Positions 61,424 to 64,000 of a stretch of DNA of 64,000 nucleotides are shown here, piece by piece. A model generated the notes under the pieces. It ran no database searches. It saw nothing but the letters and a program-made list of their open reading frames with translations, and was not told the DNA's origin. The translations under genes and the position numbers were made by a program. Source of the DNA: Undibacterium umbellatum. Lineage in GTDB: Bacteria > Pseudomonadota > Gammaproteobacteria > Burkholderiales > Burkholderiaceae_D. The stretch lies in NCBI RefSeq assembly GCF_014284125.1, contig NZ_JACOFX010000023.1, forward strand, positions 17,733 through 81,732, written 5' to 3'. Numbering within the stretch: the first letter of the stretch is position 1; each line of letters starts with the position of its first letter.

Positions 61424-62119
61424 TTAGCCTGCCAGATTAGCGTGATCTACACGTACACCTGCACCCATAGTGGATGAGATGGATACTTTGCGCAGATACA
61501 CACCTTTGCTGGATGCTGGTTTAGCTTTGTTCAAAGCTTCGATCAGCGCAACCAGATTGGACTTCAGGTCACCATCAGCAAACGACTTACGGCCGATTGT
61601 TGTGTGGATGATACCTGCTTTGTCTGTACGATATTGAACTTGACCAGCTTTTGCATTTTTAACTGCAGTAGCTACGTCAGGAGTCACTGTACCGACTTTA
61701 GGATTAGGCATCAAACCGCGTGGACCCAAGATCTGACCCAGAGTACCAACGATACGCATAGTGTCTGGAGAAGCGATAACTACGTCAAACGGCATGTCGC
61801 CAGCTTTAACGCGTTCAGCCAAATCTTCCATACCAACGATATCAGCACCAGCAGCTTTCGCTTCTTCCGCTTTTGCACCTTGTGCAAATACGGCTACGCG
61901 TACTGTCTTGCCTGTACCAGCTGGCAATACCACTGCGCCACGAACAACCTGGTCAGATTTCTTAGGATCAACGCCCAGTTGTACGGATACGTCGATGGAT
62001 TCATTGAATTTTGCTGTTGCGCATTCTTTGATCAAAGCGATAGCATTGTCAAATGGATACACTTTCAGACGGTCAACTTTCGTTGCCAGCAATTTTGCTT
62101 TTTTAGATAACTTAGCCAT
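61424..62119 (-). CDS. rplA: 50S ribosomal protein L1
   Basis: 231-aa protein of the L1 stalk and translational repressor of its operon in E. coli. The motifs MAKLSKKAKLLATKVD at the N-terminus and MPNPKVGTVTPDVATAVK in the domain II region are typical. The ATG overlaps the rplK stop by 1 nt (TAATG), so the two are translationally coupled. Confidence 0.98.
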   Translation of the reverse strand: MAKLSKKAKLLATKVDRLKVYPFDNAIALIKECATAKFNESIDVSVQLGVDPKKSDQVVRGAVVLPAGTGKTVRVAVFAQGAKAEEAKAAGADIVGMEDLAERVKAGDMPFDVVIASPDTMRIVGTLGQILGPRGLMPNPKVGTVTPDVATAVKNAKAGQVQYRTDKAGIIHTTIGRKSFADGDLKSNLVALIEALNKAKPASSKGVYLRKVSISSTMGAGVRVDHANLAG

Positions 62120-62550
62120 TACAGACCCTCTACCGTGATGCCCATGGAACGAGCAGAACCAGCAATAGTACGCACTGCTGCGTCCATATCAGCTGCTGTC
62201 AAATCAGCGCGTTTAACTGTCGCGATTTCTTCAGCTTGCTGGCGAGTAATTTTGCCAACTTTGTCTGTATGTGGTTTTGCAGAACCTTTAGTGATGCCAG
62301 CCGCTTTTTTGATCATGTAAGTTGCTGGAGGAGTCTTCATCACGAATGTGAAAGACTTGTCAGCAAATGCAGTGATCACAACAGGGATAGGCATGCCTGG
62401 TTCCATACCTTGGGTCTGCGCGTTGAACGCTTTGCAGAATTCCATGATATTCAGACCACGTTGACCCAGAGCTGGACCGATAGGTGGGGATGGGTTTGCT
62501 TTACCAGCTGGCACTTGCAGCTTGATAAAACCAATGATTTTCTTTGCCAT
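62119..62550 (-). CDS. rplK: 50S ribosomal protein L11
   Basis: 143-aa protein of the GTPase-associated centre, the site of thiostrepton binding and of RelA activation. The N-terminal sequence AKKIIGFIKLQVPAGKANPSP and the Gly/Pro region IGPALGQRGLNIMEFC are diagnostic. ATG 62550 has AAGGAG 6-8 nt upstream. It is the first gene of the rplKA pair and has its own likely promoter. Confidence 0.98.
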   Translation of the reverse strand: MAKKIIGFIKLQVPAGKANPSPPIGPALGQRGLNIMEFCKAFNAQTQGMEPGMPIPVVITAFADKSFTFVMKTPPATYMIKKAAGITKGSAKPHTDKVGKITRQQAEEIATVKRADLTAADMDAAVRTIAGSARSMGITVEGL

Positions 62551-62633
62551 GTGTGGCTCCTTCAAAAAATGAGTAGTAGCGCCTGTTAATGTCTTTTCAC
62601 ACCAACAGGCTCCTCCGCCTGCTGAGAATTGCC

Positions 62634-62661
62634 TATATCACGCTTACATCAATACAGTCAA
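62634..62661 (-). promoter_or_regulatory. Candidate rplK promoter
   Basis: On the minus strand TTGACT (62661-62656), a 16-nt spacer and GATATA (62639-62634) lie about 84 nt upstream of rplK. This is a plausible start for rplKA(JL) transcription separate from secE-nusG. A GCCTGTT/AACAGGC inverted repeat (62581-62610) lies in the leader. Confidence 0.5.
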
Positions 62662-62718
62662 CGCTCTAACCAGTTTCAACAAATTGCTTTGCTACGTACT
62701 GGTCAAACGTGAATCCTG

Positions 62719-63312
62719 TTAAACCTTTTCAACCTGGGCGAATTCCAGTTCAACTGGAGTCGCACGACCGAAGATGGTGACTGTGACGCGCACTTTGGAT
62801 TTTTCATAATTGACTTCTTCGACATTGCCGTTAAAGTCAGTAAATGGTCCATCCTTGATACGCACTACTTCACCTACTTCATACAAGACTTTTGGCCTTG
62901 GTTTTTCAACGCCGTCTTGCATTTGCTGCAAAATCTTGTCTACTTCGTGTTGTGGTATCGGGGATGGTTTATTTGATTTACCACCGATAAAACCGGTTAC
63001 CTTGCTGGTATTTTTTACCAAGTGCCAGGTATCGTCAGTCATTTCCATTTCTACGAAGACATAGCTAGGAAACAAGCGACGCTCGGTCACTGCTTTCTTG
63101 CCATTTTTTACTTCGATCACTTCTTCAGTCGGCACCAGAATCTGGCCGAACTTGTCTTGCATCTCTGCGCGCTCTATGCGCTCTACCAATGCACGATGCA
63201 CACTCTTTTCCATACCGGAATAAGCATGCACGGCGTACCATCTTTTAGCACTTTTAGGTACAGACACCGCTGGTGCTGTACCTTCTTCGTTTTCCTGAAT
63301 GTTCTCGCTCAT
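62719..63312 (-). CDS. nusG: Transcription antitermination factor NusG
   Basis: 197-aa elongation factor that binds RNA polymerase and couples transcription to Rho or ribosomes. The NGN domain (KRWYAVHAYSGMEKSVHRAL, RRLFPSYVFVEMEM) and the C-terminal KOW motif (VVRIKDGPFTDFNGNVEEV) are intact. ATG 63312 overlaps the secE stop as TAATG; ATG 63324 would add four residues inside secE. The N-terminus has an acidic extension typical of Burkholderiales. Confidence 0.97.
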   Translation of the reverse strand: MSENIQENEEGTAPAVSVPKSAKRWYAVHAYSGMEKSVHRALVERIERAEMQDKFGQILVPTEEVIEVKNGKKAVTERRLFPSYVFVEMEMTDDTWHLVKNTSKVTGFIGGKSNKPSPIPQHEVDKILQQMQDGVEKPRPKVLYEVGEVVRIKDGPFTDFNGNVEEVNYEKSKVRVTVTIFGRATPVELEFAQVEKV

Positions 63313-63695
63313 TATTTTTTCCATCCGAGGATTACGTCATACAACAAAAATCCGATCAACTGATCGGTACCCCAGAGGAAAATCGCCATCACCAGCACAA
63401 AGACAAATACTACAGCTGTGATCTGGCCAGCTTCTTTCCGGGTTGGCCATACAACTTTTTTGGTTTCACGCACAGTTTCTTTAGAGAAGTTGACAAAGTC
63501 ACGACCCATATCAGAAGTTGCGATAACACCAACAGCAACCAACAAACCCACAACCAGTGCGACAGCGCGTATCCACGGCGCTTGTCCAGCGAGAATATAA
63601 AAAGCAGCAACACCGGCAACTGCAGCCACTACCGCCAGAATGACTTTGTACTTGTCATTGGATGTACTAACTGTTTGAACGGGATGATTAGACAT
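63312..63695 (-). CDS. secE: Preprotein translocase subunit SecE
   Basis: 127-aa essential subunit of the SecYEG channel. It is the three-helix proteobacterial form: helices at about 18-38, 42-60 and 93-118. The conserved amphipathic segment SKETVRETKKVVWPTRKEA precedes the last helix. It lies between tRNA-Trp (36 nt upstream) and nusG, overlapping the latter by 1 nt. Confidence 0.97.
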   Translation of the reverse strand: MSNHPVQTVSTSNDKYKVILAVVAAVAGVAAFYILAGQAPWIRAVALVVGLLVAVGVIATSDMGRDFVNFSKETVRETKKVVWPTRKEAGQITAVVFVFVLVMAIFLWGTDQLIGFLLYDVILGWKK

Positions 63696-63731
63696 ACTTT
63701 ATTTACTTTCGGTGGCCTGTGGCCTTGATGG

Positions 63732-63807
63732 TGGCAGGGGCGGAGGGAATCGAACCCGCGACCTTCGGTTTTGGAGACCGACGCTCTGCCAATTGAGCTA
63801 CACCCCT
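63732..63807 (-). tRNA. trnW: tRNA-Trp (CCA anticodon)
   Basis: A 76-nt cloverleaf with encoded 3' CCA. The acceptor stem is AGGGGTG with CGCCCCT, the D-loop arm GCTCAATTGGCAGAGC, the anticodon loop TCTCCAAAA with CCA, and the T-arm contains GGTTCGATTCC. The position between tuf and secE is the classic location of this tRNA in betaproteobacteria. Confidence 0.98.
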
Positions 63808-63875
63808 ACATCTTGACATTAATGCACGCACTACCTGCACAAGTCAGGCAATGCATGCATTTTACTACTTATTTA

Positions 63876-64000
63876 TTACTCGATGATTTTAGCAACAACG
63901 CCAGCACCGACTGTACGACCACCTTCACGGATAGCAAAGCGCAAGCCTTCTTCCATCGCGATCGGGTTGATCAGTTTTACAGTGATAGAAACGTTATCAC
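63876..64000 (-). CDS. tuf: Elongation factor Tu, 3' end only
   Basis: Only the last 41 residues are inside the window; the start lies beyond the right edge. The C-terminal beta-barrel end is unmistakable: [19 protein letters not shown], then [19 protein letters not shown] and stop TAA (63876-63878). It is normally the gene just upstream of tRNA-Trp and secE. Confidence 0.97.

Noticed and set aside
1..64000. CRISPR array, rRNA operon or prophage
   Set aside because: No regularly spaced direct repeats, rRNA sequence, integrase or phage structural genes were found on reading the window.

Overview
The window looks like chromosome from a betaproteobacterium of the order Burkholderiales, most likely family Oxalobacteraceae, with an Undibacterium-like genus as my best guess. 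The basis is the tuf / tRNA-Trp / secE / nusG / rplKAJL / rpoBC order, the birA-coaX-SPOR block downstream of rpoC, the Gcr-family membrane protein, a DUF3334 protein, protein sequences of betaproteobacterial character and a G+C content that looks close to 50-55%. The genus is inference. There is no rRNA operon, prophage or CRISPR array.

Left part (1-24 kb). An RND efflux pair and its divergent ArsR regulator share a promoter with a perfect 8-bp inverted repeat. Next to them are a TauE/SafE exporter and an ETHE1/Blh-type persulfide dioxygenase, which suggests reactive-sulfur handling. Then come a phosphofructokinase, a large GAF-GAF-PAS-GGDEF-EAL c-di-GMP protein, a CNNM/CBS transporter, a Gcr-family membrane protein with a TTG start, a TPR protein and a YitT protein. 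A glutathione-dependent formaldehyde detoxification operon (adhC-fghA) has an AraC/DJ-1-type regulator upstream. A KAS III-like synthase, a DUF3334 protein with a CheC/CheX-like motif and a CPBP protease / TetR pair follow.

Middle part (24-34 kb). The most unusual region is a same-strand run of BlaI repressor, an M56 (BlaR1-type) membrane protease fused to a PBP7/S11-type penicillin-binding domain, a TonB-dependent receptor and a class C beta-lactamase. Three TCTAGA boxes at exact 14-bp pitch cover the predicted blaI promoter. It reads as a BlaR/BlaI circuit whose sensor domain has been swapped and which probably drives an ampC-type gene and an outer-membrane receptor. A GNAT gene, an orphan livM and an AraC regulator lie upstream.

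Right-middle part (33-51 kb). This holds mostly housekeeping and accessory single genes: a P-type ATPase, a secreted unknown, a YcgR-like PilZ protein, an FMN reductase, two TlpA-like thioredoxins, Lrp/LysA, a solute-binding protein, a PhyH dioxygenase, DAHP synthase, hutF-hutG with an IclR regulator, SPOR, coaX and birA. A 281-bp MITE-like element sits exactly between two convergent genes. CTAG occurs at both of its ends and provides both stop codons.

Right end (51-64 kb). This is the transcription/translation block on the minus strand, read in the order tuf (partial), tRNA-Trp, secE, nusG, rplK, rplA, rplJ, rplL, rpoB, rpoC. It has a long rplJ leader, an rplL-rpoB hairpin, an unusually long (about 350 nt) palindrome-bearing rpoB-rpoC gap and a strong rpoC terminator.
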